Positions 37,890 to 49,740 of a stretch of 64,000 bases of DNA are shown here, one piece after another. Each line of letters opens with the position of its first letter. The first letter of the stretch is position 1. The stretch is from Piscicola geometra. Lineage: Eukaryota > Annelida > Clitellata > Hirudinida > Piscicolidae. The position numbers and the translations under genes were made by a program. The notes under the pieces were generated by a model. That model was given only the letters and a program-made list of their open reading frames with translations, was not told the origin of the DNA and did not search any database. The DNA is taken from the NCBI GenBank assembly GCA_943735955.1, contig OX030969.1, positions 1,470,491 through 1,534,490 on the forward strand. The letters run 5' to 3'.

Positions 37890-40244
37890 AGCAGCGACCA
37901 CCTCACCACCACAACAACAACATCAGCGACCACCTCACCACCACAACAACAACAGCAGCGACCACCTCACCATCACAACAACAACAGCAGCGACCACCTC
38001 ACCATCACAGCAGCGACCACCTCACCATCACAGCAGCAACAGCAGCAACCACCTCACCATCACAGCAGCGACCACCTCACCACCACAGCAACAACAGCAG
38101 CGACCACCTCACCATCACAGCAACAACAGCAGCGACCACCTCACCATCACAGCAACAACAGCAGCGACCACCTCACCACCACAACAACAACTGCAGCGAC
38201 CACCTCACCACCACAACAACAACAGCAGCGACCACCTCACCACCACAGCAGCGACCACCTCACCATCACAACAACAACAGCAGCGACCACCTCACCATCA
38301 CAGCAGCAACAGCAGCGACCACCTCACCATCACAGCAGCATAGTCCCTCTTCGAGAGCTTCGAGTCACTGTCCCTCACGATGAAGTTGTCCACTGTCGTG
38401 TCGTCTGCCACCAGGAACCTCGGTGGTGATGATGATGATGATGTTGAAAATGGTGGTGATGATGATGGCGATGATGATATTGGTGGTGGTGATGATAACT
38501 ATTATAGTAGTAGTGTAATCATTATCATGACCATCTAACCCACCCACCCACCACCTCCACGTCATAGGAGCAATGCCATCTTGTGCGGTGACGAAGTTCA
38601 ATTCGACGCCCATGTCCTCGAGCGCCTGCATCACCGCGAAGGGCACTGCATTGGAGCTGTTGCCGTCGGCGAACTGCAGGTACACTCGCATCTTCCAGCC
38701 CGGGAAGTTGTCACGAAGGAGTTTGGCGTTGCGAAGGGCGCCTAAGAGGTATCTGTGTGGTGGAGGAAGTGGCGGTGGTGGTGGTAGGATGGGTGAGTAA
38801 TCGATCAGGCGGTTAATCAATCAATAGTGGTTTGGAGTAGATGGTGGTGGGTGAATGGTGTGGGGCGAAGTGGATGGTGAAGAGTGGGATGGTTTGGAAT
38901 AGATTGTGGGGTAAGATGGTGGTGGATGGATGGTTTAGAGTGGGATAGTGGAATAGTGTGGGTGGATGAATGGTTGGATAAGATGGTGTGGAGTGGGATA
39001 GTAGTAAAATGGCGTTGGACTGGATGATGTGGTGGTCAGGAAAAAATTGAATTTTAGATAAGCACCAGCCCACCATCCAACCCACACCCACTCACCCAAC
39101 CACACAAACACCCTCTCACTTCTCATCCCTGCCATACAACGACATGGACACGACGTTGTTCGACTTCTCCTTCAAGACCACCTCCTCATCCAGCGCTACC
39201 AGGTCGCCGAAGAGAAGTTGTGCGTCAGTGAGACTGCTGTGGCCGATGCTCGAGAGACGGTGGTCCCTTGGTCCTTGCATGGGTGCGAGGGATGAAGGTG
39301 GAAGTGGGTGGGAGGGATGATGGTAGAAGGATATATAAGTCGGGAATATAGGCCTACATACATACACACAAACATACATACATACATATATACATACATC
39401 TATATATACATACATACATACATAAATACATACATAAATACATACATACATACATACAGACACACATCTTACCCTTCTTTTCCAAATCATCTTCATGGTA
39501 ATAGTCTTCAATATCTTCATTTCCATTCAACTTTATATTTAGTTTTTCTTTAAAATCTTTTAATTTTTGTATATTATCATTTATTTTGTTATTTATATTC
39601 TTAATATTATTATCATTGTTCTTATTTTTGATGGGAATGTCATAATGGAAAGATTTGTCAAAATTGGATTCAGCTGCGAATCCATCAAAGAGACCCTCCA
39701 TCTTTTCATCATGGACACTTGAAGACTTCATTTCAGATCCTTTTGTATAAACTTTTTCTTTTGAGTCATAGTTTTTATTTCGTTTTTTTCTACTTTTGGA
39801 ATTTAAACTCTTAGCTTCAACTTCTTCTTTTTTCTTCAATGTCATTGCATTCACTTTATTAACATATGCATAACTTTCAGTTTCATGGCTGTTAGTCATG
39901 ATTCCACTCTCAAGAGTGACCTGATTCACTTTTTCTTTTCCTTCGAAATTTCTTTCCTCCTCGTCTAAAACAACAAGAGAACCAGAAAGAAGCTCTGTGA
40001 CAAACAAAGATGGCGTAGTTGATTTTCTCTTCTTTTCTTGCACAACTTGCCGATGACGTTGCAATCCTTGCATGATGTTCCTGCCGTTAAAATGCCTCGA
40101 ATTGTTTGCGTGCCTTGAAACTTCCAAGCTCTGCTCGCCATTGCTGTTGATGTAAATTATGTGCAAGAAGAAGCAAACGTTCACAAAAACTGCCATGATG
40201 ATATATTTCTTCTTGATTTTAAACATCACCGAAAGTTTTTCCAT
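35397..40244 (-). CDS. Type II membrane glycosyltransferase-like gene, seven exons
   Basis: Exons in transcript order: 40244-39473, 39273-39120, 38752-38555, 38418-38328, 37152-37031, 35927-35836, 35561 to about 35397. All six junction phases agree (1, 2, 2, 0, 2, 1), giving about 530 residues. The N terminus has a short cytosolic part and one membrane anchor ([14 protein letters not shown], about residues 18-34), then a lysine- and serine-rich stem, as in Golgi type II enzymes. The catalytic part carries RFLVADD, then [14 protein letters not shown] with a DxD-type motif, [33 protein letters not shown] and [10 protein letters not shown] recognise this set from a family of uncharacterised glycosyltransferase-like proteins of invertebrates and protists. 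Donor and acceptor sugars are unknown. The last exon's end is unsure. Confidence 0.88.
35566..35826. repeat. (GGAT)n/GGGTGGAT repeat
   Basis: Imperfect GGAT repeat filling the whole intron between glycosyltransferase-like exons 6 and 7. Confidence 0.94.
35930..36960. repeat. GGAGGTGGTGGAGGAGGTGG minisatellite
   Basis: Unit of about 30 bases (GGTGGGAGGAATGGAGGGGG + AGGTGGTGGA). A 15-bp GTGAATGGGTGGGTG repeat lies at 36885-36958. Read on the minus strand, the unit ends in the same CCACCACCTC as the acceptor of exon 6. The glycine-rich plus-strand frame of 390 codons is a repeat artefact. Confidence 0.93.
37153..37330. repeat. 22-bp minisatellite seeded at a splice acceptor
   Basis: Seven units of GGTTGGTGGTGGGTTATGGA followed by T and one more base. 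The first, diverged copy (TATGGAAGGTTGGTAGTGG) contains the acceptor of exon 5. Confidence 0.92.
37331..38327. repeat. CAA/CCACCTCACCATCACAG compound array with donor copies
   Basis: Alternates (CAA)n runs with CAGCGACCACCTCACCATCA blocks. On the minus strand each block reads GTGATGGTGAGGTGGTCGCT, a copy of the exon 4 3' end and donor. The array forms the whole intron between exons 4 and 5. Confidence 0.95.
38328..39273 (-). CDS. Glycosyltransferase-like exons 2-4: N-terminal half of the catalytic domain
   Basis: Exon 2 (39273-39120) gives [14 protein letters not shown]. Exon 3 (38752-38555) gives [20 protein letters not shown] to DGIAPMTW. Exon 4 (38418-38328) gives [20 protein letters not shown] to YAAVM. 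Introns are short or repeat-filled. The exon 4 donor ATG|GTGAGG is copied many times in the array that follows. Confidence 0.9.
39356..39457. repeat. (TACA)n microsatellite
   Basis: Imperfect TACATACA repeat in the first glycosyltransferase-like intron. Confidence 0.93.
39473..40244 (-). CDS. Glycosyltransferase-like exon 1: anchor and stem
   Basis: ATG at 40242-40244, 257 codons plus one base, donor AAGG|GTAAGA. The hydrophobic anchor lies near the N terminus and is followed by a low-complexity K/E/N-rich stem ending in a run of acidic residues. A (TACA)n repeat follows the donor closely. Confidence 0.85.
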
Positions 40245-40473
40245 TTCAAAAAATAATAAAAAGTTGTTGTAACTTAATGTTCAAAAGGTCTGGAAGATTA
40301 TTTTTTGAGATTTTTCGAACGCCGGTCATCTCTCGCGTTTTAAAAACAAACTTAGATAAGAATCCAAAGATGTACTTACATTAATATTATTTTAAAAGAC
40401 TTTAGCAAGTTATATACTTAACTATTTATTTATATATTTATTTACATATGTATTTATTTAAATCTATTAATTC

Positions 40474-40689
40474 TCAAAACAGACAAGGACTCCATCCATC
40501 CGCCAGCTGAAGGGAGGACTTGAGTTGCCGATGGAAACGCTCGACCATACCGTTGGCTGCAAGATGGTATGCAGTTGTTCTCACATGATGTATACCCAGC
40601 AACTTGCTTATTTGGTATAAGAGACGAGATGAAAACTGGATGCCTCTATCTGTTGTGATGGTCTCGGGAACACCAAAATTCGAGAACAT
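40474..40689 (-). pseudogene. Ty3/gypsy-type integrase fragment
   Basis: A piece of a retroviral-type integrase core from an LTR retrotransposon: [10 protein letters not shown] carries the second catalytic Asp and [13 protein letters not shown] the catalytic Glu. There are no LTRs and no neighbouring gag or RT, so this is a relic. Confidence 0.88.
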
Positions 40690-40844
40690 CCGGCCATGAA
40701 GTTCTTTAGGATGGTTTCTGTCGAGGTGTCACTATATGGCTACGGGCCATCTTGTGAATCGATCAACGATTATTCAGAAAATGAAAACTCAGATAGTGAT
40801 GAAGAAGAAAGTGAAACAATTTGTGATGAAATAGAATTAGAAAA

Positions 40845-42650
40845 ATGGGTTTCTTATCGACATATTTTTCTGCAAACACGTTTTTACATTTCTTTAGCAA
40901 TAAGGTAGAAAGAGTAAGACAAGACACAGAAAATTGTGATGTAAATGACAATTTGATGTTTTCTGATTCTGAGATTCCGGAGAATTATAAATTGTCAAGT
41001 TTTTCTATCTTAAGTGAAGACTATGTAATAAAAGTTGTTTTAGATTCGCCAAATAAAACATGTTCATTGGATTGTTTACCAACATTTGTTTTCAAAAAAT
41101 ATATTAACTTGTTTTCAAAATTTTTAACAAGTTTTATTAATCTTAGTCTAAATTTGGGTAAATTTCCTAATTTATGTAAACATGCGCTAGTTGTTCCACT
41201 ATTGAAAAAAGATGGCTCAGACATAAATAGTATAAATAATTATAGACCGGTTTCAAATCTTTCTTTTATTTCAAAGTTAATTGAACGCATTGTAGCTAAG
41301 GAACTGTTGGAGTATTTGACCTTCAATAGTCTATTGCCTGTGTACCAATCAAGGTACAGGCAGTTTCATTCCACTGAGACTGCTTTGTTACAAGTACTTT
41401 CTAGCTTATATGCAGCTATGGATAAAAATGAGACATCAATATTGGCATTTTTGGACATGAGTGCAGCGTTTGACTGTGTTGATCATAGTATTCTATTGGA
41501 GCGACTTAGTCGCAGTTTTGGAATAACTGGGGTTGTTTATTCATGGTTCGAGTCATATTTATTTAATCGTTCACAACAAGTTTCTTATAAAAGTGAGTTG
41601 TCTGAAAATCAGATTATCACACATGGTGTACCACAGGGTTCTGTTCTTGGTCCGATTCTTTTTCTTTTGTATACTTCAGATGTTTTTAAAATTATTGAAT
41701 CTTCTGGATTTTTGGGTCACTCATATGCTGATGATATACAGTTGATCGTCAGTTGTTCCCCGTTTGAATTTCAGAATTCAATTGACAAGTTAGTAAAATG
41801 CTTATCAAATATCGATTTATGGATGTCAGCAAATCGATTGAAGTTAAATCAAAGCAAAACCAAAATACTACCGATAGGCACTTGGCAGCAGCTTTCTAGG
41901 ATTGAGGTGGACCATGTTGTTATTGATGGCGAAGATATTGAACTATCCTCTCAAGCAACTAATCTGGGTTTTATTTTTGATAAAAAACTTACAATGAATG
42001 AACACATTAAGCATTTGACCGGCACATGTTCTTATCAGCTGCGCAAATTAATGTCAATCAGAAGGTCATTAACTACTGCTACCACACAAGGTCTGGTACA
42101 TGCGTTCATTCACTCTCGGTTGGACTACTGCAACAGTCTTTTTTGGGGTTTACCTGAGAGATCGATCGGTATGCTTCAGTCCATTCAGAACCGTGCTGCT
42201 AAAGTTGTAGTTGGCGCATACAAATATGACCACGTCACACCTATTTTTAAGGAACTCCATTGGTTGAAAGTTGATAAACGAATTATTTTTAAGATATGCA
42301 TGTTGATGTATAAGTGCTTAAATGGACGTGCACCAAAATACCTTATGGATAGGTGCACTTTGAAAACAAACACTTTGCAACCCTATCGATTGCGGTCTGA
42401 TGAGGTGAACTACTTGGCTGTTCCACCCACACGTTTAAAAATAGGGACAAGACAATTTTCTGTGTCTGGCCCTCTTGTATGGAACAGCTTGCCAAATCAA
42501 TTGCGGCAGCCGGGCTTAACGGCTAAGATGTTTAATGATATGCTGAAAACATATTTGTTTTCACTGTCATGAAATTAATGTTTAGAGCGCTATTGAGATT
42601 TATTAAATGGCGCTATATAAATATTCTGATAGATAGATAGATAGATATGC
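40845..42650 (+). mobile_element. CR1/Jockey-like LINE, 5'-truncated
   Basis: A long frame (to 42572) encodes a non-LTR reverse transcriptase: NNYRPVSNLSFISKLIERIV, the catalytic AFLDMSAAFDCVDH, GVPQGSVLGP and the active-site SYADDIQL, then a thumb and C-terminal part with LDYCNSLFWGLPE. The endonuclease domain is missing. The 3' tail GGCGCTATATAAATATTCTG is followed by (ATAG)n, typical of a LINE end. The RT frame itself is intact, so the copy is young. Confidence 0.92.
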
Positions 42651-42654
42651 CATG

Positions 42655-43857
42655 TTTAGCACACACCAAGGTTGTCATAGCCAAGGGGTGGCAGTGGGGA
42701 TAAGCTCCCACTGCCTATAAAATGCTCCTTTACGGCGTGCGTCTCTGTACCGCCTCTGACAACTAAGTCCAACTCCTGGCCTGCCCGCGGCGGAACTGCT
42801 TCTACTGACAGGAGAAGGGACGAAGGCGGGTCACTGGCGCCTTAAAACCAGTCGCTTCGGGCAGATGGGGCTCGTCAGCCCGGGAAGGCAACCCATCTAG
42901 GAGAAGGAAAACTCTGACTACCAACCGCTGCTGCCTTGCAGGCTATCCATTCATGGAAAAGGCTTTGGGAGTCAACCCCGAGGAAAAATCAGGAGTCGGA
43001 GTCCCTAAGGCGGTGGATCGTCATCTATGATGTTCTTCCGGCAACTCCTGCAGCCAAGTCGGCTCTAAGCGTGGTGCTTGCACCCCCTTGGGTCTAGTAG
43101 ACGAAGCCGAGAGGGGGGTCCTGTTGTTTGGGCAGCACAAGACCTCTACACACTTTGCCCAGGCTAGCGCCCTGGAGAGGTCACTCCAGCTTCGATTATT
43201 CGTTGAAAAAACACGGGAAGTAGCAGTTTACCGGTTATAAGTCATATGCTTCATATGGCGCCAGGGGTTGCTTCCGACGGTGGGAGAGATCGCCATGTCT
43301 CATTTACAACTACCGCCCGCCTCAAGCTGGGCAGCCCCCAGTCGAATAGGTGTTGTTCCATCACAGTCTGCCTGCCCTACTGGGTGCGTTGGGCTCAGAG
43401 TGTTGCATCACTCGGCAAGCAGACTTATTATGTACCCGCAAAAAAGATTAAAAACAAAACAAAAACACCTGCCCTAAAACTGGGCACCTGGAATGTGAGA
43501 ACACTCACACCAGGGCTATCTCAAGACCTCCAGATGATCAGTGATGTCCGAAAGACTGCAGTTATCAACGATGAACTCGTGAGACTCCAGGTCGACATCG
43601 CCACACTGCAGGAGACTCGGCTAGCTGATTTTGGAAGTCTTAGAGAAAAAGATTACACATTCTTTTGGCAAGGGAAAAGTGCTGAAGACAACAGAGAATA
43701 CGGCGTTGGTTTTGCAGTCCGGAACCATCTGCTGGGAATGATAGTACCTTGCCAAAAAGGAACTGAAAGACTTCTATCACTCCGTCTCCACACCACTTCT
43801 GGGCCAGTCAACCTCATCAGTGCCTATGCACCAACCCTAAAAGAGTATACTCCAATA
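42655..43857 (+). mobile_element. Endonuclease-type LINE, 5' end only
   Basis: GC-richer 5' leader (42655-43480) followed by an AP-endonuclease domain (KLGTWNVRTLTPG, ATLQETRLADFG, INLISAYAPT-like ending). Animal databases often call this kind craniofacial development protein 2-like. It breaks off at about 43857, where hAT sequence begins. The 48.3-kb and 57.6-kb copies seem to carry the RT end of the same type. Confidence 0.85.
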
Positions 43858-43879
43858 ATGTATATGAACCAATAATTAC

Positions 43880-46800
43880 AAAAGCAATTATAGTCAGCAA
43901 AATTAGAAAGTCTACAATACTCATAGAAAAACTCCTTGAAAAATCTTCCAAAACAGTAATAACAGACTGCCCCACTAGATGGAACAGCACTTTTTTTATG
44001 GTTGAAAGATTACTAGAACTAAAAGATGATGTCAATTATGTTATGGATTTTGCCAAAATCGACACATTATTAGCAAGTGAATGGAACAGATTGGTAAAAG
44101 TTCAACATTTTTTGAAACCATTCGCAACCCACACTGTCAGTATTCAGACCGATACATTGTCTTTATCACATGTCATACCGTCTGTTTTAGACCTAGACTG
44201 CCATTTAGAACAAATTAAATTTGTAGGAATTTCTAGTTTGATTGTTTCATTGAGTGCAATTCAACATTATTTTGAGTGCTTCTTGAATCCCTCTTCATTG
44301 AAATTCAATCCAGTAACAGCAGCTGCTACATTTGTGGATCCAACTGTTGCAGAATTCATTCTGTTACCACAATATTCTAGTTTATTGCATGCTGCTAAAA
44401 CTTACATTTGTTCACAGGTAGTTTAGATATATTTTAAAAACAAGTTTTCAATTAAATTATAAATCTTATTTAATGATACATCACATCAAATTTTTATTGC
44501 AATTAAACAATTTGAATCTTTTATTTGGCAGGCTTTTAGCGAAGCAAAGAACAATTGTTTTGAAAATAGTTCACGACATAATGAAATAGAAGCTTCAGAT
44601 GAATCATCAATTCCTTCAAAGAAATTTAAATTTTTATCTTCTAAATTAAGTATTGACGATACAAGTTCTTCTTCTTCTTCCGTATATACTAGACTCAGTC
44701 TATATGTAGACTATTATGTCCAGTTTTAATAGTTTTTCAATGACAGGCCTCCAGTAGGGACTTGAAGGCATCTGGAGTGCGGGCCGATACGACTGAATCT
44801 GGCAGGGCATTCCATTCTTTAATGGTGCGTGGGAAGAATGCATTACGTAGGTAATCAGCGTGGTGGTGAGGCTCTAGGTATGTATGTTGGTAGGCGCCAC
44901 GCACTGTCTTTGCTATCGGCCTAGCGTACTGGTGACTTTCGTTTACGGCTACTAGCTTGTTGTAGATTTTGTACATCAAGACTAGTCTTTGTTGTTTTCT
45001 TCGTTCGGCCAGTGGTGTCCATTTCAAGCTGTCCAGCATCTCGCTTACGCTTGCATTGTACCGCCAGCAGCCGGTAACGTATCTTGCAGCTGTCCTTTGT
45101 ATCATTTCTATTTTCGTAATGTTGGCTCTGGTGTGGGGGTCCCTAACTGCGCAGGCATATTCCAGATGTTGCCTTACCAATGCCTGGTAAGCTCTTGTTT
45201 TCAGCTCTTTGTTTTTAATCTGTAGATTTCTCCGAATGAAGGATAGGGATTTGCTTGCCTTTGACGTTATGTTATTAATGTGGGTGTTCCAATTTAGGTT
45301 TTGCATGAGGGGGACTCCTAAGTATTTCGCAGTGTTGGTATGCTCTAGTATGGTGCCGTGTAGGGTATATTTATGCACATCTGGTTGTTGCTTGCGGGTG
45401 ATTGACAGGACTTGGCATTTCTTGGGGTGGAATTCCATCATCCATTTCTGTTCCCATTGTGCGAGTAGGTTCAGGTCCTCCTGGAGGCGAGCAGCATCTT
45501 CGGGTTTGGTGACGGTGAGGTATGTTATGGTGTCGTCTGCAAAAAGTCTCACCTCAGAAGAGAGTCCTGTTGGTAGATCGTTTATGTAATATAGGAAGAG
45601 ACTTGGCTCGAGGACCGATCCCTGGGGGACGCCTGACAGGACAGTTCCTTCATATGATGACTTTCCCTCGAGGACTACCCTTTGACTGCGATTGGACAGG
45701 AAGCTAGCGATCCACCTATTCGTTTTGCCGTTGATACCATAGTGCTCTAGTTTGTGGATGAGTCTTGTGTGGCCAACCTTGTCGAAGGCCTTGCTGAAGT
45801 CGAGTATGATGACGTCAGTTTGTTTGCCGTCTTCTAGTGCATTAATTAGGTCTGCAGTGAATTCAATAAGCTGTGTTTCGCATGAACGGCCATTTCTGAA
45901 TCCATGTTGGTATTGGTACAGAATGTCGTTTCGGTTCCCGTGCTTCATTATCTGACTGGTGATTATGTGTTCCATAATCTTGCATGCTATGCTGGTCAGG
46001 GAGATTGGACGGTAGTTGCTGGGGTCGTCTTTCGCGCCCTTTTTAAACACTGGAACCACATTAGCTTTTCACCATTCTTGAAGGACCTGCCCCGTGTTGT
46101 ACGATTTCCTGTATATGGTGGTAAGGATTGGGGCTATTGACTGGCGTAGATGTTTGAGTGTTTGGGGCTTATTTTGTCCGGGCCAGGTGCCTTGTGTTTT
46201 TGCAGATTTTTCAATAGTTTTTCCACTCCTGGTACTGAGAACTCTATGTCAGCCATTTGGGGGTAGGATGTGATGTTGGCCAATAATTTGTCGGGTAGTG
46301 GGGTTTCTCTGGAAAATACAGATAGAACTGTATGTTCAGTATGTCCGCTTTTATTTTGGGATCTGTGGCATGTTGGCCGTTATGGCTTAATGGGGCTACT
46401 CTATTTACGTCTTTTCTCTGGTGCTTTACGAATGTCCAGAAGCGTTTCATTCCAGTGTATTCATTACTATTGGGGGCTGGGGTGATCATGTTGTCTACGT
46501 AGCTCCAATATGCTCTTCTTGTCTCACGTTGGATAGTTCTCTTGAGGTCTCTTAGTTCCTCCTCGGTATTATGATGTCTTTGATCACTGCTCTGTAAGAC
46601 TTTCTTTTTATTGTGCAATCTTTTTCTTCGTCTGATCATTCTCTGTATAGGTTGTGTGACCCAGGGTAGGTTGACACTATCCTTACATGTCTTGTGCGGG
46701 ATGTACTGATTGGTGTTCTCTTCCATGGATGCTTCAAATTCTCGCCAGAGATCATCAGCTGAAGCTCCATTCTGGCAAAGATTGCAAATCAAGTATAATT

Positions 46801-47082
46801 GTGGAAATAGAAAAATATATTTCGGAGATGAAAATAAATTCTTCAAAAATCAAAAATACTTGTGAACCAAATAGGTTAAAATTCTGGAATGACAACATAA
46901 CTTTCTACTCTATTCTAGGTCCAATTGCACAAGATCTTTTGGCAGCTCCAGCCTCCCAGGCATACGTTGAGAGAATTTTTTCTTTATGTGCTTCTTTAAC
47001 AAGTGGGAAAAGAAATAGATTACCGAAAAACCTACAAATGAAAAATTTCTTGAGACTGAATACATTTTTATTTGACTGTTAA
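43880..47082 (+). pseudogene. hAT transposase, interrupted
   Basis: Core part at 43880-44426 (ITDCPTRWNSTFFMVERLLE-type start, then PSVLDLDCHLEQIKF). A short intron-like gap with GTAG-type edges follows. A serine-rich part (FSEAKNNCF, to about 44690) is cut by the LINE. The C-terminal dimerisation domain resumes at about 46775-47082 with DLLAAPASQAYVERIFSLCA and SLTSGKRNRLPKNLQMKNFL. The N-terminal BED part is lost. Confidence 0.88.
44690..46775 (-). mobile_element. LINE inserted in the hAT
   Basis: Reverse transcriptase on the minus strand: 46059-44737 gives SNYRPISLTSIACKIMEHII, VIILDFSKAFDKVGH, SGVPQGSVLEPSLF and LFADDTITY. The upstream frame 46775-46244 gives the linker before RT (ADDLWREFEASMEENTNQYI, WVTQPIQRMIRRRKRLH). 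A shift separates the two. The endonuclease is absent, so the insertion is 5'-truncated at about 46775. Confidence 0.92.
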
Positions 47083-47100
47083 TTTTTTAAACTCATTTGT

Positions 47101-47297
47101 AAAAAAATATGTAAATGTCAGTTTTGTATAGCGCCCGGGCACGCAACTGAAGCGCCACTCACACGACATAAGTCGTGAAACACCGCATCATATACACTAG
47201 GTATATGATAGCTCACGGTTGGCTGTACAGGAATTTGAACTGGTGACCTTTAAGTTGCAGGTCTAACGACTTACCATCTAAGCCAACCCGCTTGCCA
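47101..47297 (-). mobile_element. tRNA-derived SINE
   Basis: On the minus strand it starts GGCAAGCGGGTTGGCTTAGA, containing an A-box-like TGGCTTAGATGG. A B-box-like GGTCACCAGTTCAAATTCC follows, a pol III promoter from a tRNA head. It ends with GCGCTTCAGTTGCGTGC and an A/T-rich tail. A 6-bp duplication ATTTGT flanks it (47095-47100, 47298-47303). It sits in the hAT 3' region. Confidence 0.9.
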
Positions 47298-47597
47298 ATT
47301 TGTTGTTAATATACTGTTCTATTTTACTGTTTCATTTTATGATCTATTAATTTTTTTAGATATAAATAAATAGTGTTTAAAGTTTCAAATTAATATATTT
47401 TCAAAACTAAAATAAAAATAAAAACTATAATTATTTTCAAAACTGAAACGAAAATAAAAACTTTAATTATTTTCAAAACGAAAATGAAAATAAAAACTTT
47501 AATTATTTTCAAAACGAAAACGAAAATAAAAACTATAATTAATTCCAAATCCAAACTGAAATAAAAACTATAATTATTTTATGGAACGAAAATAACA

Positions 47598-47935
47598 CTG
47601 CTCTCTACTATGGCCTCCCTGATACTACTTTAGCTCTTCTAAAAAAAGTCTTTAATTGTGCTGCTCGTCTTGTTGCTTGTGCTCCTAAATTTTTTCACAT
47701 TTATTTTAATCTTCTCTTACTACATTGGTTACCTCTGAGATCTGAAGTGATTTTTAAAATTCATAATGTTTGCACTCCTAATATTAACACGTTTGTTTAC
47801 AGTGCATTAAGATTATGGCTGCTTTCCACAATAGCTCTTACATCAAGCTTTAAAAAAATTACTCTCATTGTTTGCCATTATGGATCTAATAATAAAAATA
47901 AAAAAGCTAGTAATCGTTACAAAAGCTTGTTCTAG
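47598..47935 (+). mobile_element. CR1-type LINE RT fragment
   Basis: Encodes SLYYGLPDTTLALLKKVFNC, AARLVAC and LHWLPLRSEVIFKI, the C-terminal region of CR1-like reverse transcriptases. It is degenerate at its 3' side and abuts the hAT terminus. Confidence 0.8.
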
Positions 47936-48289
47936 AGTAGGAATAAAAACTAAGAAAAAAGACATAAAACATTTTTTTTCAACATCTATAAGAGTAACTA
48001 TTTACAAGCATTTCATTCTTTGAAGATTCCAGTCCATATGGTAATACTATCTTTTTTATTGTTTTTATTCAAAAGTTTATTTTTTATTTATTCCATAAGT
48101 CTCTGTTTTTAATTACTGAATATTTTTTATAGGAAAGAAATCTTTTAAAATGAATCGGTTCAGACAGAAGCTTTTTTGCCTTCTCTTCTTTTTAGCAAGT
48201 TCGTTCATTAAATCATGTCTTAACTTTTTATTGACAATTCATTTTCTACAAATAAAAAATGTATTCAAATGATAATAACACGATCATTA

Positions 48290-49740
48290 GGTTTTAATTA
48301 TGTGTTTATCCGGTCGGGTTCTGTTGGGAACCCTCTACTACTACACGTATGCTAGTAAGGCAACTGAATCGATTCCTCCACCATCTTGTCACGATGAATC
48401 GGACTTTTTGGTGTGGAGGGTATCTGGGTTACCCAGCAGCACAAAAAACAAAAACAGACAAAAGGCCGATGAACACATTATAGTGTCAACGGCCAACCCA
48501 GAAGCAGTGGGCAGGTGCCTCACTTGAACAGGAAAGTAAGACATTCCCGCTCCACCAATAGGCCAGGGAAGCACCTTAGACAAGTGCTATTACCTATTTA
48601 GTCTCTCAGCCAGCGTTACGGTCGGCTGCCCACCAAAGCTTCTGAGCGTGATAAATTCGTTCCATGACAATATGAAAAGCACTGTGCAGTATGATGGGTC
48701 GACATCAAGTGCTTTTTAAATCCGCAGTGGCATCAAACAAGGCTGTATTCTCGCTCCCACTCTCTTCGACATCTTCTTCGCTGTTATGCTGAAACGTGCC
48801 TTTGGAGCATCAACAGAAGGCGTATATCTTCACTCCCGATCAGACGCAAGTCTTTACAACCTGGCTCGTCTGAAGGCAAAAAGCAAAACACGAATAGTGA
48901 CGATCAGAGACATGCTGTTTGCAGATCATGTTGCACTGGTCACCCACACTGAAGCAGAACTGCAAAGACTGCTCGACAGGTTTTCTAAGGCATGCGATAG
49001 TTTAGCTTAACAATCAGCCTCAAGAACACACAGGTGATGGCACAGCACGCAGAACGACCTCACATCACTGTCAACAACTATGCTCTGGAAGTCGTCAGCC
49101 AGTTTGCCTACCTTGGTTCGACAATTACTAATGACCGCTCACTAGTTTCAGAACTGAACCAGAGGATTGGAAAGGCTTTGACAACTTTTGCCAGACTATC
49201 ACCAAAAGTTTGGAATAACAAGATGCTGGCAATAAAAACCATGGTAGCTGTGTATAAGGTTTATGTTCTGAGAACTTTCTACAATGCAAGTGAATCTGGG
49301 ACACTTTACAATTCTTCCAAAAAAAATTGAGCGCTTTTTACATGTACTTTTTGGAATCTCATGAAGAAACTGCATCACAAACAACGAAGTTCTAGGCAGC
49401 CATCTCTAGCATGACCCTTCTTTTCCGCCAAAAACGTCTCCGATAGTTGGGACATGAACGTCGGATGGATGATGGCCGACTTCCCAAAGACGTGTTATTC
49501 AGAGAGCTTGCCTCAGATTGGAGAGCAACTGGCAGGCCATACCTTCGCTACAAGGACGTCTGCAAGCGCGATCTCAAGTCTACAGAGATCAACGCCAGCA
49601 CTTGGGAACATTAGGATAGAAGCACCTAGAAACAAGTTTTGCGTGTAGGATCAGATGTGGAAAAAATAAAGATTCGCCAGCTTGCCAGTGACAAACGCTT
49701 CACAGAAAAACAAACAGCAAGTGCTAGCAGTCAAATTAAG
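48290..49740 (+). mobile_element. Endonuclease-type LINE, 3' copy A
   Basis: A leader-like part (48290-48630) is fused to RT sequence: RSGIKQGCILAPTLFDIFFA, LKRAFGASTEGVY, MLFADHVALVTHTEAELQRL (the YADD site is FADH), then with frameshifts NNYALEVVSQFAYLGSTITN and the RWL/LGHERRMDD-type end. Several stops: a dead copy. Confidence 0.88.

Larger units (their letters stand above)
43860..47597 (+). mobile_element. hAT transposon, 5'-truncated, with nested LINE and SINE
   Basis: Ends at CGAAAATAACACTG (47597), the terminal repeat of the MITE family. Its 3' region (TTTTTTAAACTCATTTG, TTCATTTTATGAT, AATAGTGTTT) matches the MITE at 10063-10764, so this is the parent type. The left end is missing. 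Inside it are a LINE (about 44690-46775, minus) and a SINE (47101-47297, minus). Confidence 0.88.

Noticed and set aside
37195..38429. Gln/Thr/His-rich plus-strand frames of about 380 codons (polyQ-like)
   Set aside because: Two overlapping frames open over the same CAA/CCACCTCACC array, which is an intron on the other strand.
43246..43480. Frame upstream of the endonuclease domain considered as a LINE ORF1
   Set aside because: No zinc knuckle or RRM. It looks like the 5' leader read by chance.
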